Made by a program: the position numbers and the translations under genes
The notes under the pieces: model-generated
The model's database searches: none
What the model was told of the DNA's origin: nothing
Seen by the model: the letters and a program-made list of their open reading frames with translations, nothing else
In this document: in pieces, positions 4,478-5,199 of the stretch
Position numbering within the stretch: the first letter of the stretch is position 1
How the letters are laid out: each line of letters opens with the position of its first letter
Assembly (NCBI GenBank): GCA_002295325.1
Contig: DBGA01000057.1
Coordinates: 11,682-16,880 of the forward strand
Direction: 5' to 3'
Source of the DNA: Ruminococcaceae bacterium UBA866
GTDB taxonomy: Bacteria > Bacillota > Clostridia > Oscillospirales > Ruminococcaceae
DNA: 5,199 nucleotides

Positions 4478-5199
4478 TTATTTTATTCTATGAATAAACT
4501 TCATTAAATTTTCCATTGTAAGTGCCAAGTCTTCTTTTGCTCTAGTTTTTGCCAGCTTAAAATCTACTGCTACACGGTTTATGCTAAATATTGCAGTGAC
4601 GCCCTTATCATATGCCTCATCAATATCATCGCCGATATCTCCAACGATTGCAACAAGAGGCACATTAAGCTTTTTAGTCTGGTTTGCAACACCAATTACA
4701 ACTTTTCCTCTAATTGATTGCGAATCAATCTTACCCTCTCCACTGAAAACCATATCTGCATCTTTGGCAAGGCTGTCAAAGTTTACAGTGTCAAGCACTG
4801 TTTCAATGCCCATTTGTAGTTGAGAGTTGAAGAATGCAACCATTCCACCACCCATACCGCCTGCGGCACCTGCTCCTTTTAGCTGAGATACATCCAAATC
4901 TAAATCGGCTTTTATTATCTGTGAAATGTGCCTTAGGCCCTTGTCAAGCTCAACTACAATTTCCTCAGTGGCTCCCTTTTGTGGGCCAAAGATGTATGCA
5001 GCACCAGTTTTTCCATAAAGCGGATTATCAATGTCACACATTGTTACAAACTCAACTGATTGAAGTGCCTTATCCATATTGCTTATATCAATGTGAGCTA
5101 TCTCTGCCAATGTTCCACCAACAGGGATAAACTCCTCACCATTTGCATTTGTAAATTTTACTCCTAATGCCGCCGCCGCACCTGCTCCCGCATCATTGC
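4478..5199 (-). CDS. glxK: Glycerate kinase, C-terminal part (cut by window edge)
   Basis: The GlxK/GarK family phosphorylates D-glycerate with ATP, feeding it into lower glycolysis. About 239 codons are visible of a family that is usually near 380 residues; the N-terminus lies beyond 5199. The frame stays open to the edge, so the TTG near 5110 is not the start. Recognisable family motifs in order: NDAGAGAAAALGVKF (about 5197-5153), CDIDNPLYG (about 5038), FGPQKGA (about 4990), GAGAAGGMGGG (about 4876) and SGEGKID (about 4744), then the VPLVAIVGD strand and a C-terminal helix. NDAGAG carries Ala where many homologues have Gly (NDGGxG). It is followed by its own terminator, so it is probably not co-transcribed with spoVT. 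The family is clear; the product phosphate position (2- or 3-phosphoglycerate) cannot be told from this fragment. Confidence 0.94.
   Translation of the reverse strand, partial: NDAGAGAAAALGVKFTNANGEEFIPVGGTLAEIAHIDISNMDKALQSVEFVTMCDIDNPLYGKTGAAYIFGPQKGATEEIVVELDKGLRHISQIIKADLDLDVSQLKGAGAAGGMGGGMVAFFNSQLQMGIETVLDTVNFDSLAKDADMVFSGEGKIDSQSIRGKVVIGVANQTKKLNVPLVAIVGDIGDDIDEAYDKGVTAIFSINRVAVDFKLAKTRAKEDLALTMENLMKFIHRIK

Noticed and set aside
4581..5130. Plus-strand ORFs 4581-4823 and 4834-5130
   Set aside because: They are antisense to the glycerate kinase, whose frame is open to the window edge with family motifs throughout.

Overview
The window is a stretch of core chromosome from a low-GC, spore-forming Firmicute, most likely a member of the Clostridia. 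This rests on the rimP-nusA-ylxR-ylxQ-infB gene order typical of Gram-positive bacteria, a SpoVT sporulation regulator, strong AGGAGG-type ribosome binding sites and AT-rich intergenic DNA. Every convincing gene reads on the minus strand, so gene order runs from high to low coordinates.

Layout in the direction of transcription: the C-terminal part of a glycerate kinase (5199-4478, cut by the window edge) ends at a strong hairpin terminator. A 350-base AT-rich intergenic region follows, holding a forespore-type (sigma-G/sigma-F-like) promoter whose -35 lies inside a large inverted repeat. Next comes spoVT (4127-3585). A second spacer of about 280 bases carries a hairpin that may end spoVT and then a well-formed sigma-A promoter. 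That promoter starts the transcription-translation operon: rimP (3303-2836), nusA (2712-1651), ylxR/rnpM (1618-1349), ylxQ (1356-1042) and infB (1030-1, cut by the window edge).

The operon joins ribosome maturation (RimP, 30S), transcription elongation, pausing and termination (NusA), an RNase P modulator (YlxR/RnpM), an L7Ae-type RNA-binding protein (YlxQ) and initiation factor IF2. Spacing tightens downstream: ylxR and ylxQ overlap, and the ylxQ stop codon lies in the infB ribosome binding site. By contrast, rimP and nusA are separated by 123 bases filled with inverted repeats, and rimP has a structured leader of about 90 nt.

I found no mobile element, CRISPR array, rRNA or tRNA, and no clearly novel multi-gene system. 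The points most worth a second look are the regulatory DNA upstream of spoVT, the rimP and nusA leaders, and a substitution in the KH1 GXXG loop of NusA. All coordinates and motif matches were read by eye. No homology search or folding calculation was run.
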